Source: Microtetraspora malaysiensis
GTDB lineage: Bacteria > Actinomycetota > Actinomycetes > Streptosporangiales > Streptosporangiaceae
Length of the DNA stretch: 64,000 nucleotides
Direction: 5' to 3'
Assembly: GCF_001528665.1 (NCBI RefSeq)
Contig: NZ_BBYJ01000008.1
Location: 186,001 to 250,000, forward strand
In this document: one piece after another, positions 1 to 12,162 of the stretch
How positions within the stretch are numbered: position 1 is the stretch's first letter
Layout: the number at the start of each line of letters is the position of its first letter
The notes under the pieces: model-generated
The model's input: only the letters and a program-made list of their open reading frames with translations
Told to the model about the DNA's origin: nothing
Database searches by the model: none
Translations under genes and position numbers: made by a program

Positions 1-130
1 CAGGACCAAACTGCGCGTCAAGGAGGCGTCGGGCGTGCGGAAGGCCGACTGGCAGCGGGCCGCCCTGGTGTCCGTCGCGCTCCGGTTCGACCTCGTCACC
101 GAGGACCACCTGGCGCTGCTCGACGGCTGA
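1..130 (+). CDS. 3' end of an unrecognised protein (partial)
   Basis: Only the last 42 codons and the TGA stop at 128-130 are inside the window; the reading frame starts at base 2. The visible tail has alternating charged and hydrophobic residues (KADWQRAALVSVALRF, then TEDHLALLDG), as expected for a soluble helical C-terminus. No motif allows a family call. The next gene is convergent and ends 13 bases downstream, so this is the last gene of whatever unit lies to the left. Confidence 0.6.
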   Translation, partial: RTKLRVKEASGVRKADWQRAALVSVALRFDLVTEDHLALLDG

Positions 131-143
131 GCGCGCGCACGGT

Positions 144-1610
144 TCACGGCTGATAGTCGGCGCGGAAGCGGCGCACCCGGTCCACATACGGCTGGAAGCG
201 GGCCGGTACGCCGTTCCCCTGGCGGATCACGTCGTCGGAGGAGCGGAAGGCCGCCGCCCCCAGCAGACCCTGGTCCCCGGGCACCCCGGCCAGCAGCGGC
301 AGCCGTACGCACAGGTAGCGGCCGACGGCGGGGATGGAGTCCTCGGGGGGCAGCGGAGGCGTCGGGATCTCATCCCGTCTGTCCACCGGAAGGTAGAAGC
401 GCATCACGGACGGTGTCCACCGGGCGAGGCCGTACTCGTCCTTGGCCGGATCGGACAGGTCGGGGTTGAAGCCGCTCTCCGCCTTCAGGATCGCGGCGAC
501 GAGCGCCGGGGTCAGGCCGGGCTCGCCGCACGAGGTGCCGGCCTGCACGATCAGCCCGCGATATTCGCGCGGGATGTCGGAGTCGGTGCGCAGCCAGCGC
601 GCGTAGGGGTCGGGCCGGTGGTCCACGGCCGTCGAGCCCGAGCCGCACGCGAGCGTGAGGAGAGCGGCGGCGGCCATCCCCGAGACGGCGCGTGTCCGGG
701 TCCGCCCCGGCGCGCGTACGGTGCCGGCGAGCACGCGGGCCCGCTGCAGTTGGCGCGCCGCCTCGGGCCGGGACCTCGGGCGGGGCGACAGACAGTCGCC
801 GATCCAGCTCCGCCAGGCGTCCGGCAACGAGGAGGGAAGCGCCAGGGGCCGCTCGCCGGCCGCGTACTCGGCGGCGGCGACGTAACGCGCGCGGGCCGTG
901 GGGGCGCTGAAGGGCAGATGGCCGGTGAGCAGCTGGCAGGCCGTCACGCCGAGCGCCCAGATGTCGGCCGAGGTCCGTACGGCGTAGCCGCGCTCGGTCA
1001 GCGGCTCACTCCAGCGCTCCGGGGGCACGTGGTCGATCGACCCCGCGGGAGGAAGGTAGCCGTGAGTCCCGTCGATCTCCGTGGCCAGACCGAAGTCGGC
1101 GAGCCGGATGGAGCCGTCCGCCATCATGAGCACGTTGCTCGGTTTGAGGTCGCCGTGCATCCAGCCTTCGGCGTGCAGGTGTGCCAGTCCCTCGCAGATC
1201 TCCGTGATCAGTCTCGGCGCGCCGGGAACGGGAGTCCCCGGCGCCCCCGCGCGGAGCAGGTCGGCCAGCGATCCTTCGGCGAGCTCCATGACCAGGACGC
1301 AGGCGCCGTCGAGTTCCGGATCGCCCGCGTCCTCCACGACGAGCGTTTCGCTGACCTGGACGATGCGCGGATGCCGGAGCGTGTGGTGGAGGCGGATCTC
1401 CCGCTGGGTCATGTCCCGCAGGTGCCGCAGCTGGCGGCGGGTGACGGTGCCGGTGGGGAGGAACTTCAGCGCCGCGGGCGCCGCGTCGCCGCTCACCGGC
1501 CGTGCCTCGTAGACGCTGGCCCAGCTGCCGGAGGCGATGGGCCGGGTCACCCGCCAGTCGCCGACCCGGTACCCCGTCGGCACACTGACCGCCCAGCCCT
1601 CGGTGTCCAT
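144..1610 (-). CDS. Serine/threonine protein kinase fused to a lytic-transglycosylase-like domain
   Basis: The N-terminal ~280 residues form a Hanks-type kinase. There is a glycine-rich loop (IASGSWASVYEA), a candidate ATP lysine in AALKF, the catalytic loop HGDLKPSN, the metal motif DFGLA and a PPERW segment. A hydrophobic stretch near residue 310 (MAAAALLTLA) looks like a membrane anchor. The ~150 residues after it resemble SLT/lysozyme-like lytic transglycosylases, with a candidate catalytic Glu in KAESGFNP followed by a YGLARW segment. Family knowledge predicts phosphorylation inside the cell and murein binding or cleavage outside. The ATG at 1610 is preferred because GGGGA sits at normal spacing; a GTG at 1637 is possible. 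Actinobacterial kinases more often carry PASTA sensors, so the fused enzyme-like sensor is unusual. Confidence 0.85.
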   Translation of the reverse strand: MDTEGWAVSVPTGYRVGDWRVTRPIASGSWASVYEARPVSGDAAPAALKFLPTGTVTRRQLRHLRDMTQREIRLHHTLRHPRIVQVSETLVVEDAGDPELDGACVLVMELAEGSLADLLRAGAPGTPVPGAPRLITEICEGLAHLHAEGWMHGDLKPSNVLMMADGSIRLADFGLATEIDGTHGYLPPAGSIDHVPPERWSEPLTERGYAVRTSADIWALGVTACQLLTGHLPFSAPTARARYVAAAEYAAGERPLALPSSLPDAWRSWIGDCLSPRPRSRPEAARQLQRARVLAGTVRAPGRTRTRAVSGMAAAALLTLACGSGSTAVDHRPDPYARWLRTDSDIPREYRGLIVQAGTSCGEPGLTPALVAAILKAESGFNPDLSDPAKDEYGLARWTPSVMRFYLPVDRRDEIPTPPLPPEDSIPAVGRYLCVRLPLLAGVPGDQGLLGAAAFRSSDDVIRQGNGVPARFQPYVDRVRRFRADYQP

Positions 1611-1916
1611 GTGGCGTCCCCATCTTCTCGACGTCACCCTGTCAGCACAGAGTCAGTGCGCACCGTCATGCTAACCGTTGAGGATCTTCGAATTCGAGGG
1701 CGATTCGGGAACGCTGCGGAATTCCGGGGAAATGCGAGGCGCCGCATCCCGCTCCTCGCGGCACGGCGTCACCGGCACTTGTCACCTAATGGCCGCCATA
1801 AGCCACTTACAGTATTTAGTCCTTTTTATGCATTTTTGGAGCTATTCATGTCGCTGAACCGCTCCGCACCTGCCGAAATCCGGCCTCCCCACGCCGACCG
1901 GTGCCCCCGGGGCGCA

Positions 1917-2258
1917 TCAGGCCCGGGAGCCGCCGCGCGAGCCGTAGGCCGGGCCGAACACGACCAGCAGTGCCAGATCCTCGGTGATGTCCACGAAGCG
2001 GTGTTCCTCGCCCGCCGGAACGAAGATCACCGCTCCGGGGCCGACCTCCGTCTCACCGCTCGCCGCCACGATCCGGGCCCGGCCTCTGGTCACCACGTAG
2101 ATCTCGTCCTCGGTGTGCGGACTTTGGTCGTCGACCCCGCCGGCCGGGATGCAGTAGGTGCCAACGGACAGGTCCGGCACCTTGAGCTGCTCAACCCAAT
2201 CGTTGGCGGCCCCCGCGGCGGGCTGCGCCCACGCACCCGCACCCGTGATGATCTCCAT
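1917..2258 (-). CDS. Small cupin-domain protein
   Basis: This 113-residue protein is a single beta-barrel cupin. Motif 1 is approximated by PHTEDEIYVVTRGRA and motif 2 by PAGEEHRF. Visible candidate metal ligands are the His and Glu of PHTEDE and the His of EEHRF. Members bind a divalent metal and act as small dioxygenases, isomerases or sensors; the substrate cannot be inferred here. It stands alone, with 279 bases separating it from the kinase upstream and the MFS gene downstream on the same strand. The 279-base gap contains an AT-rich patch near 1800-1850 but no gene that I can support. Confidence 0.8.
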   Translation of the reverse strand: MEIITGAGAWAQPAAGAANDWVEQLKVPDLSVGTYCIPAGGVDDQSPHTEDEIYVVTRGRARIVAASGETEVGPGAVIFVPAGEEHRFVDITEDLALLVVFGPAYGSRGGSRA

Positions 2259-2325
2259 GGCGGCCAGCGTACCTGTCAGGTCGATCTCTCCGGCGGTTGG
2301 AGAGTGGAGGTGCTGCGAACCGGGC

Positions 2326-3564
2326 TCAGGACTCCGCGGCCGGGACAGCCGACCGATAGGCGCGCCAGATCGTGACGTCGTACCCGATGGCGAGAGCGGC
2401 GCCGAGCAGCAGCGGCGCGCCGGCGACGCCGATCGGCCCGGAGAGCATCGCGGTCGCGGCGACGGGGCTCACGGAGACCGCGACGCTGCGGGCGATGCTG
2501 GTCATGCTCGCGGCCGCCGTACGCTCGCTCGGCCGTACGGCCACCGCCATGAACGCCTGGCGAGCGGGCACATCGATCTTCGAGAGGCTCTGCCGCATCA
2601 GGAGCAGGGCGACCGCGGCGCCGAGGCCGGGGGCGAACGCGACGCAGGCGAGGATCAGGTTGGACGTGAAATGCGGCAGCAGCATCGCGGTGAGCAGCCC
2701 GCGGCGCGCGGCCAGCAGGGGCGCGGTGAGCTGCGCGAGCGCGGGCAGCAGGTTCGCGGCGAAGAAGATCAGGCCCAGCTGGGAGGTGGTCGCGCCGAAG
2801 CGGTGTGCGAACCACCAGGCGAGGACGGCCTGCACGACGAGACCGCCCGCGAAGGCGTCCACGGCGAACAGACCCACCAGGCGGTGCACCCGGCGCGGCA
2901 GCCGCGACATCGGGACCGGGGCGAGGTCCTCCACGTCTCCGTTCGTCGCCGCGCCCCCGCTCGCGGCGACGGCGCCCGCTTCGGCGGCGGGGGAGAGCCC
3001 GAGGAACAGCAGCACGGTCGCGGCCGCCAGCACCGCGTACAGCGCGAACGCGGCGTCCCCGGCGGAGACGACGTGCTGCAGTCCCAGCGCGGCCGCGGCC
3101 AGTCCGCCGAGCGCCCCCGCCGCGAGCGCGGTCACGTTGTAGACAGTGAAGATCCTGGTGAGCCGGGCGGGTTCGCACGTCTGGGCGAGGATCGACTGCT
3201 CGACTCCGGAGAAGGGGGTGTTGTCGTTGGTCGACGGCGAGATGGTGCCGACGAACGCGGCCGCGACCAGGGCCGGGTACGACTCGCTGACCGCGAAGAC
3301 GGCCCCGGCGAACGCCATCAGGCATCCGCACACGATCAGCGCGCGCCGCCGGCCCCAGCGGTCGGCGAACAGCCCGAGCGCCAGGCTGGACGCCACGGAC
3401 CCCGCCGACGCGGCGGCGAGCAGCATCCCCGTCTGCCAGGGAGCGTCGCCGTCCTGGGTGAGCATCCCGGCCAGCAGGACGCTCGTGCATCCGTACCCGA
3501 AGGTTCGCAGCGCCCTCGCGGCGACGATCAGCCGGGCGTCCCGCGCCATGCGGCGCGACGGCAT
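2326..3564 (-). CDS. Major facilitator superfamily transporter
   Basis: About 410 residues with a dozen hydrophobic segments. The loop between helices 2 and 3 carries the MFS signature GLFADRWGRRRAL. Another recognisable segment is GTISPSTNDNTPF in the next loop. MFS carriers move small molecules by proton antiport or symport; this one looks like a drug or metabolite exporter, but the substrate is unknown. I place the start at the ATG in SKRMPSRRMARD (3564); the reading frame stays open upstream to 3681, but that extension is basic and low-complexity. No clear Shine-Dalgarno sequence decides the start. The downstream cupin is on the same strand 67 bases away and could be co-transcribed. Confidence 0.85.
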   Translation of the reverse strand: MPSRRMARDARLIVAARALRTFGYGCTSVLLAGMLTQDGDAPWQTGMLLAAASAGSVASSLALGLFADRWGRRRALIVCGCLMAFAGAVFAVSESYPALVAAAFVGTISPSTNDNTPFSGVEQSILAQTCEPARLTRIFTVYNVTALAAGALGGLAAAALGLQHVVSAGDAAFALYAVLAAATVLLFLGLSPAAEAGAVAASGGAATNGDVEDLAPVPMSRLPRRVHRLVGLFAVDAFAGGLVVQAVLAWWFAHRFGATTSQLGLIFFAANLLPALAQLTAPLLAARRGLLTAMLLPHFTSNLILACVAFAPGLGAAVALLLMRQSLSKIDVPARQAFMAVAVRPSERTAAASMTSIARSVAVSVSPVAATAMLSGPIGVAGAPLLLGAALAIGYDVTIWRAYRSAVPAAES

Positions 3565-3795
3565 CCGTTTCGACCACGCAGTCACGGGCCCACGCTGAGG
3601 GGCCGCCCACGCCTCCGCCACCCCGACACGCCTGCGCCGCCCTCTGGAACCCCAACTCCGGGAGGTCGGCGGAGCGTCCACGGCAGGGAACCCGGCCGGC
3701 CGAGATTTCTTCCGCGAATTCTCCCGAGTATGTCGAGAACGAGGTCGCGTGCTTCGACCTGGGGTGAACTGTCGACAAGCTCAGGGAGCGAGACC

Positions 3796-4191
3796 ATGAA
3801 ATACATGCTGCTGATGCAGTTCAGCGGGCAGAGCGACGTCCCGCCGATCCACAGCTGGCCGGCGGAGGACGTCACGGCGCACATCCAGTTCATGCGCGAG
3901 ACGGACCGCAAGCTCGTCGAGGACGGCCTGTTCGCCGACGCCCAGGGACTCACGGGCCCCGACCAGGCCCGGATCGTACGGTCCGGCGACGGCGGCCCCG
4001 TGATCACCGATGGCCCGTTCCCCGAGATGAAGGAGTTCCTCATCGGGTGGTGGATCATCGACTGCGAGAGCCTGGAGCGGGCGACCGAGGTCGCGGCCTA
4101 CATCTCGGCCGCGCCCGGCCCCGGCGGCAAGCCGCTCAACATGCCGATCGAGGTGCGCCAGGTGATGGAGGCGCCGCCCGAGGAACTGTGA
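3796..4191 (+). CDS. YCII-related (DGPF-domain) protein
   Basis: This 131-residue protein starts with MKYMLLM and contains the diagnostic ITDGPFPEMKEFLIGWWII segment of the YCII/DGPF family, a ferredoxin-like fold. A GGGAGCG ribosome-binding site precedes the ATG. In many actinobacteria this family is encoded just before an ECF sigma factor with a C-terminal SnoaL-like domain (the ECF41/ECF42-type arrangement). Here the next gene is a convergent HAD phosphatase and no sigma factor is nearby, so it is an orphan. Its function is unknown; a role in ECF-type signalling is only a family-level expectation. Confidence 0.85.
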   Translation: MKYMLLMQFSGQSDVPPIHSWPAEDVTAHIQFMRETDRKLVEDGLFADAQGLTGPDQARIVRSGDGGPVITDGPFPEMKEFLIGWWIIDCESLERATEVAAYISAAPGPGGKPLNMPIEVRQVMEAPPEEL

Positions 4192-4272
4192 CGCGTGGAC
4201 GATCCGCGCGGGTCCGGCTCACGAGCCGCCGGACATGCCACGCGGCCGCCGCCCACGGGATCCGCGCCCGCG

Positions 4273-4298
4273 CCGGCCTGACGATCGTCACCGGCCGG
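4273..4298. terminator. Inverted repeat between convergent genes
   Basis: Between the YCII gene and the HAD gene there is the perfect palindrome TGACGATCGTCA (4279-4290), flanked by complementary CCGGC and GCCGG. Together they could fold into one long hairpin usable from both strands. There is no T-run, as is common for actinomycete terminators. Confidence 0.45.
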
Positions 4299-4317
4299 AC
4301 GGGCGCGGGAACGGGGG

Positions 4318-5019
4318 TCAGAAGTTCTGTCGTACGCCGAGCTCGTCGAGGCGGTTGAGCATGTCGGCGGGGTCGGAATACACCCGGAACGCGCCCGCGC
4401 GCTCCAGCTCGTCCCTGCCGTACCCGCCGGACAGCAGGCCGACCCCGAGCGCCCCGGCGCGACGCGCGGCGAGCAGGTCCCAGACGCTGTCCCCGACCAC
4501 CATCGCCGAGCGGGGGTCGATGTCGAGCACGGCGGCGCCGGCGAGGAAGAGGTCGGGGTCGGGCTTGGCCCGGCGCACCATGTCACGCGTGACCATGGGG
4601 GTGTCCTCCGGCAGCCGGAGCATGTCGAACGCCCGCCGGGCGGTCTTGGCGTACCCGCTGGTCGCGATCGCCCACGGCACCCCGCGCTCGGTGAGCTCGG
4701 ACAGCAGCTCGATCGCCCCCGGCAGCGGCTTCACCGAGTCCAGCTGCTCGGTGTAGGCGGCGGCGTGCGCGTGCTGGAGGTCGTCGATCTGCTCCTGCGT
4801 CAGCGACAGGCCCGTCTCGCGCAGCAGCGCGGTGACGAAGAGGCCGCCGCTCATGCCGATGCGCCGGTGGATGCGCCAGACCGACAGGTCGATGCCTATC
4901 CCGGCCAGCGCCGAACGCCAGGCGATCACGTGCTGGTACACGCTGTCGATCAGGGTGCCGTCGAGGTCGAAGAGGAACGCCGGGTTGGTCGGCTCGGGAT
5001 AGCGAAGGTCAGTGCTCAC
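4318..5019 (-). CDS. HAD-superfamily phosphatase (phosphoglycolate phosphatase / beta-phosphoglucomutase-like)
   Basis: 233 residues with the full set of HAD motifs. Motif I is FLFDLDGTLIDS with the nucleophilic Asp, motif II is AIATSGYAK, the motif III lysine is in RAKPDPDLF, and motif IV is VVGDSVWD. The helical cap between motifs I and II (residues ~30-95) is of the C1 type, found in small-molecule phosphatases and phosphoglucomutases. It probably dephosphorylates a small phospho-sugar or glycolate; the exact substrate is open. The start is a GTG at 5019. It is the downstream neighbour, on the same strand, of a small membrane protein gene. Confidence 0.88.
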   Translation of the reverse strand: MSTDLRYPEPTNPAFLFDLDGTLIDSVYQHVIAWRSALAGIGIDLSVWRIHRRIGMSGGLFVTALLRETGLSLTQEQIDDLQHAHAAAYTEQLDSVKPLPGAIELLSELTERGVPWAIATSGYAKTARRAFDMLRLPEDTPMVTRDMVRRAKPDPDLFLAGAAVLDIDPRSAMVVGDSVWDLLAARRAGALGVGLLSGGYGRDELERAGAFRVYSDPADMLNRLDELGVRQNF

Positions 5020-5096
5020 CTGGACATTCTCGCGGGACGCCGTCCGCCGGCCTCCACCGGCGTCCGGGTACGGCGGGACCGCGGGCTCGGATCAGT

Positions 5097-5390
5097 TCAC
5101 ACTCCGGCCCGGGAGGGGGTGCGCATCGCCTGCTGCCGCGTCTCCTGCCATTCGGCCGTCTCGCGCCGCTCCATGTCGCGCATCTCCTCCACGCGGAGTG
5201 CGACCCCCATGGCGAAGAACGTCGGCGCCCACTCGCCGACGAAGAGGCCCCAGTGGTCCGCCCGGCCCTGGCCCGCGGCCGCGTCGTCCCTCGACAGGAA
5301 CCAGGACGTGGCGGCGAGGCCGATCGAGGCGAGCCCAGCCGTGTACATCATGCTGGAGCGCAGCCCCATCTTGTGGAGAGTGCGGATCAT
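5097..5390 (-). CDS. Small membrane protein of unknown function
   Basis: 97 residues. A hydrophobic segment near residues 14-32 (MYTAGLASIGLAATSWF) is followed by a short charged linker and a second hydrophobic stretch (WGLFVGEWAPTFFAMGVAL). The C-terminal third is a charged amphipathic helix rich in Glu and Arg (RVEEMRDMERRETAEWQETRQQ). The GGGGGGAAC box directly before the ATG is a strong ribosome-binding site and supports translation. Such two-helix proteins of about 100 residues are common in actinomycetes and mostly uncharacterised. I do not recognise a named family. Confidence 0.75.
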   Translation of the reverse strand: MIRTLHKMGLRSSMMYTAGLASIGLAATSWFLSRDDAAAGQGRADHWGLFVGEWAPTFFAMGVALRVEEMRDMERRETAEWQETRQQAMRTPSRAGV

Positions 5391-5471
5391 GTTCCCCCCT
5401 GGACGGTGACATCCCTCTTCTGATTACCCTCCGTAATGTTTGACAAACGGTACGCATGCCTACAAATCGGC

Positions 5472-6371
5472 CTAGAAGCGGGCGTCGACCTCCGCGCGTG
5501 ACGGCGGCGCCGCGCCCTCCCGTGTGCAGGTGAGCGCGGCGGCGAGGACCGCGTAGCGCAGCGCGTCCGGGAGCGCCATGCCCCGGTCGGCGGTCGCATG
5601 CAGGAAGGCGCCGGTGAAGGCGTCCCCGGCGCCGACCGTGTCCACCACCCGTACGGGCACGCCGTCCGCCTCCGCGGGGGAGCCGTCGCGGGGCAGCGCG
5701 ACCGCTCCGGCCGCTCCCCGGGTCACCAGGACGAGGTCGAGGTCGTGCTCGGCCAGCCACGCCCGCGCCGTGTCGAGCGGGGCGCGTTCCGGGTGCAGCC
5801 AGCGCAGATCCTCCTCGCTGGCCTTGACCACGTGCGCCGTCCGCAGCCACGCCCCCACCTTCTCCAGGTACGGCTCCCGCCCCGGCAGCGCGGCCGGTCG
5901 CACGTTGACGTCGTAGACCACCGTGACCTCGTCCCGGTGGCTCGCGGCCCACGAGCGCAGCACGTCGGCGCCCGGCTGTACGACGGAGGCGACCGAGCCG
6001 ACGTGCAGGGCCCGGGTGCCGGGCGGCAGCGTCGCGGGCAGCTCGCCGGGGGTCCACTGCCAGTCGGCGGTGTGCTCCAGGTAGAACCGGAAGTCCGCGG
6101 AACCGTGTTCGTCGACGTCCACGACCGCCAGCGTCGCCGGCTCGTCCGCCTCGACGGCGAGGGAGAGGTCCACGCCGCTCTCGGTCAGGTGGTCGCGCAG
6201 CCGCCGTCCGAACCCGTCCCGCGACAGCCGGCACAGCAGCCGGGCGGGGGTGCCGAGCCGCGCGACGGCGACCGCCGTGTTGGCCGGGCCGCCGCCCGGG
6301 ACGGCGCGCCAGGTGTTCTCCGCGCCGGTCGGGACGAGGTCGACGAGGGCCTCGCCGCACACGATGATCAC
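5472..6371 (-). CDS. PfkB-family carbohydrate kinase (fructokinase/ribokinase-like)
   Basis: 299 residues. The N-terminal PfkB signature region is present (GEALVDLVP, then PGGGPANTAVAVARLG), and the C-terminal signature carries the catalytic Asp in DTVGAGDAFTGAF. These enzymes phosphorylate a sugar hydroxyl with ATP; fructose is the commonest substrate of proteins with this GGGPANTA form, so fructokinase is the best guess. The start is set at the GTG at 6371 because GGAGGAA lies right before it; the frame is open further upstream without a better signal. No transporter or regulator for the sugar is adjacent. Confidence 0.88.
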   Translation of the reverse strand: MIIVCGEALVDLVPTGAENTWRAVPGGGPANTAVAVARLGTPARLLCRLSRDGFGRRLRDHLTESGVDLSLAVEADEPATLAVVDVDEHGSADFRFYLEHTADWQWTPGELPATLPPGTRALHVGSVASVVQPGADVLRSWAASHRDEVTVVYDVNVRPAALPGREPYLEKVGAWLRTAHVVKASEEDLRWLHPERAPLDTARAWLAEHDLDLVLVTRGAAGAVALPRDGSPAEADGVPVRVVDTVGAGDAFTGAFLHATADRGMALPDALRYAVLAAALTCTREGAAPPSRAEVDARF

Positions 6372-6471
6372 AGTTCCTCCCGCTGGGTGCCGTTCTCGCC
6401 TTGAAGTCTGGCAGCGGCGGGCTGTCAACCGCCAATTTCCTAAATACCTACCTGGACGCCATGGAATTCCG

Positions 6472-6490
6472 ATGTCATGATGGCTGACAT
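6472..6490. promoter_or_regulatory. Inverted repeat ATGTCA-N7-TGACAT
   Basis: Perfect 6-bp arms with a 7-base spacer lie in an AT-richer stretch between the sugar kinase and the winged-helix regulator, which are divergent. The position fits an operator for either gene, and the neighbouring winged-helix protein is an obvious candidate ligand. There is no direct evidence of binding. Confidence 0.35.
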
Positions 6491-6611
6491 GAGATCACGG
6501 CGAGTTCTGACCGAGCGTCGTCACATCGATCTGCTCCGCGTCTGCGCCGCCGCCTGTTGACCCCCGGTCCCACAAGATCCGGCACGTCACCAGGTCCGAA
6601 GGAGAAGCGCA

Positions 6612-7145
6612 ATGACCCAGGCGGAGATCATCGACCTCGCCGCCCGCGAGCCGGTCCGTGACCGGGCCGGGGCGGACGAGGGCACCGTACTCAGCGTGGT
6701 CCCCCTCCCCGGGGCGGAGGCCGCGCTCATCATCGTCGGGCACGTCGTCCCCCTGTCCCAGGCGTCCCAGGTCCGGGACGCGCGCCAGGCGCCGCCCACG
6801 TTCCCCGTAGACGCCGCCGACGCCGACGGGGTCGTCGTGGACCGCACGGCCCGCACCGTGCGGGTCGACGGCGACGACATCGAGCTCACCTACCGCGAGT
6901 TCGAGCTGCTCGACTTCCTGTGCTCCGCGCCCGGACGCGTCTACACGCGCCGCCAGATCATGGCCGCCGTGTGGGACAAGTACGGGGATGAGAGCGCCCG
7001 CACCGTCGACGTCCACATCCTGCGGCTGCGCAGGAAGCTGGGCCGGCACGCTGGGAAGATCGTGACCGTGCGGAACGTCGGTTACCGGTTCGTCCGCAGT
7101 GCCCCCGCGGTTGTGGCCGGGGGTGGGACGGACTCTCCCGCATAG
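6612..7145 (+). CDS. Winged-helix transcriptional regulator (OmpR/PhoB-type DNA-binding domain, no receiver)
   Basis: 177 residues. The C-terminal ~95 residues are a typical Trans_reg_C domain: a beta hairpin with VDGDDIELTYREFELLDFL, the recognition-helix region RTVDVHILRLRRKLG and the wing VRNVGYRF. The first ~70 residues are low-complexity and lack the acidic pocket, phospho-Asp and Lys of a response-regulator receiver. It should bind DNA constitutively or respond to something other than a histidine kinase. GAAGGAG precedes the ATG. No kinase gene is adjacent; the only histidine kinase in the window is 46 kb away. Confidence 0.85.
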   Translation: MTQAEIIDLAAREPVRDRAGADEGTVLSVVPLPGAEAALIIVGHVVPLSQASQVRDARQAPPTFPVDAADADGVVVDRTARTVRVDGDDIELTYREFELLDFLCSAPGRVYTRRQIMAAVWDKYGDESARTVDVHILRLRRKLGRHAGKIVTVRNVGYRFVRSAPAVVAGGGTDSPA

Positions 7146-7259
7146 CGGAATATCAGTCTCTTCCGCCCGGCTTGACCTCGTCGGAACCCCCGGGCACGAC
7201 CGCTCCGACGGTAATCCGGTGGCGGAGACATACCTGGCCGTACCTATGCTTACGGCGGG

Positions 7260-11141
<3,882 letters not shown>

Positions 11142-11175
11142 CGGGAAAGCGTGAGAGAAATGTGGAGGAGCGGCC

Positions 11176-11826
11176 GTGAACATCCGGTCACTGGTGTTCG
11201 ACGTCGGTGAGACCCTGATCGACGAGACGCGCATCTGGTCCCGGTGGGCCGACCGGCTGGGGGTGCCGCGCCTGACGTTCATGGGCGTCCTCGGCGGGAT
11301 GGCCGCGCTCGACCGCTCGCACGCCGACGCGTTCCAGGTGATCCGCCCCGGCCTCGACCTCGACGCCGAGATCGCGGCGTGGCGCGCGGAGGACCCGGAC
11401 GGCCTGCGCGAGAACTTCGACGGCGACGACCTTTACCCGGACGTGCGCGACAGCCTCGCCGCGCTCAGGGCCGCCGGATACGAGCTGATCATCGCGGGCA
11501 ATCAGCCGAGCCAGGCGTACGACGCGCTGCTCGCCATGGACCTGCCGGTGGACGCGATCCACACCTCGGCCGCCTGGGAGGTCGAGAAGCCCGCGCCGGA
11601 GTTCTTCGCCAAGGTCGCGGCCGTGGCGGGCCGGAGCCCGGAGGAGATCCTCTACGTCGGCGACCGGATCGACAACGACGTCCGGCCGGCGAAGGGGGCG
11701 GGCATGCGCGCCGCGCTGCTGCGCCGCGGTCCCTGGGGCTACCTCCACGCGGAGCGTCCGGAGGCGTCCCAGGCCGACCTGGTCGTCGACAGCCTCGCCG
11801 ACCTGGCCGCCCGCCTCACCACCTGA
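11176..11826 (+). CDS. HAD-family hydrolase
   Basis: 216 residues. Motif I is VFDVGETLIDE, in which the usual second Asp (DxD) is replaced by DVGE, as in haloacid dehalogenase-like and some phosphatase branches. Motif II is IAGNQPSQ, the lysine motif lies in WEVEKPAPEFF and motif IV is ILYVGDRIDNDV. GGAGG lies before the GTG start. It follows hrpA by 34 bases, so it probably shares its transcript. The substrate is unknown. Confidence 0.85.
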   Translation: MNIRSLVFDVGETLIDETRIWSRWADRLGVPRLTFMGVLGGMAALDRSHADAFQVIRPGLDLDAEIAAWRAEDPDGLRENFDGDDLYPDVRDSLAALRAAGYELIIAGNQPSQAYDALLAMDLPVDAIHTSAAWEVEKPAPEFFAKVAAVAGRSPEEILYVGDRIDNDVRPAKGAGMRAALLRRGPWGYLHAERPEASQADLVVDSLADLAARLTT

Positions 11827-11839
11827 TCTCCGCCGTCCC

Positions 11840-11875
11840 CGCCGCCGTCCCCGCCCGCGGACATTCCGTACGGCC
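11840..11875. repeat. Left copy of an imperfect direct repeat flanking the ATPase/DUF4276 module
   Basis: The 36 bases here match 13924-13958 except for one missing C in the second copy; both contain the core GCGGACATTCCGTACGG. The decamer GATCCGTACG occurs just after this copy (near 11881) and just before the right copy (near 13911). The two copies bracket the genes from 12007 to 13911. Confidence 0.6.
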
Positions 11876-12006
11876 TGGCCGGATCCGTACGCGCGGACGG
11901 CCGGCACCGGTAAGTTTCGCTACGACATCGGCACGCGGCGCCGTCCCGGGTGTCCCGGCGAAGTACGGGCGCGCCCGGATCCGGTCGTCGCCCCGGAGGT
12001 GACGGA

Positions 12007-12162
12007 GTGAATGAGACGAGAGCAGCAGGCGACGGGCCAGTGATCGTACCCGTGGATCCGTACGGGCCGCGCCTGGCGGCGGTTCCGGCCGAACGCAGGC
12101 GGGGACCGGCCACGGCTGTGGTCACCGCCTGGGGCGGCATTACGACTGCGTGGGGGACGTGA
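12007..12162 (+). CDS. Putative 51-residue protein leading the ATPase operon
   Basis: A GTG start is preceded at good spacing by GGAGGTGAC, a strong ribosome-binding site. The TGA stop (12160-12162) overlaps the ATG of the ATPase gene by one base, the arrangement expected for translational coupling. The product begins VNETRAAGDGPVIVPVD and has no recognisable domain; it is rich in Pro, Ala, Arg and Gly. It could be a real small partner, or a leader ORF that only sets translation of the ATPase. The evidence is positional only. Confidence 0.45.
   Translation: MNETRAAGDGPVIVPVDPYGPRLAAVPAERRRGPATAVVTAWGGITTAWGT

Noticed and set aside
618-2375. Long plus-strand frame across the kinase and cupin genes
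   Set aside because: It is antisense to two well-supported genes. An ATG at 1849 has a GGAG box, but its product runs through the reverse of the cupin gene and has no family.
2158-3795. Plus-strand frame running into the YCII gene
   Set aside because: Only the part from 3796 has a ribosome-binding site and a domain; the upstream part is the reverse of the MFS gene.
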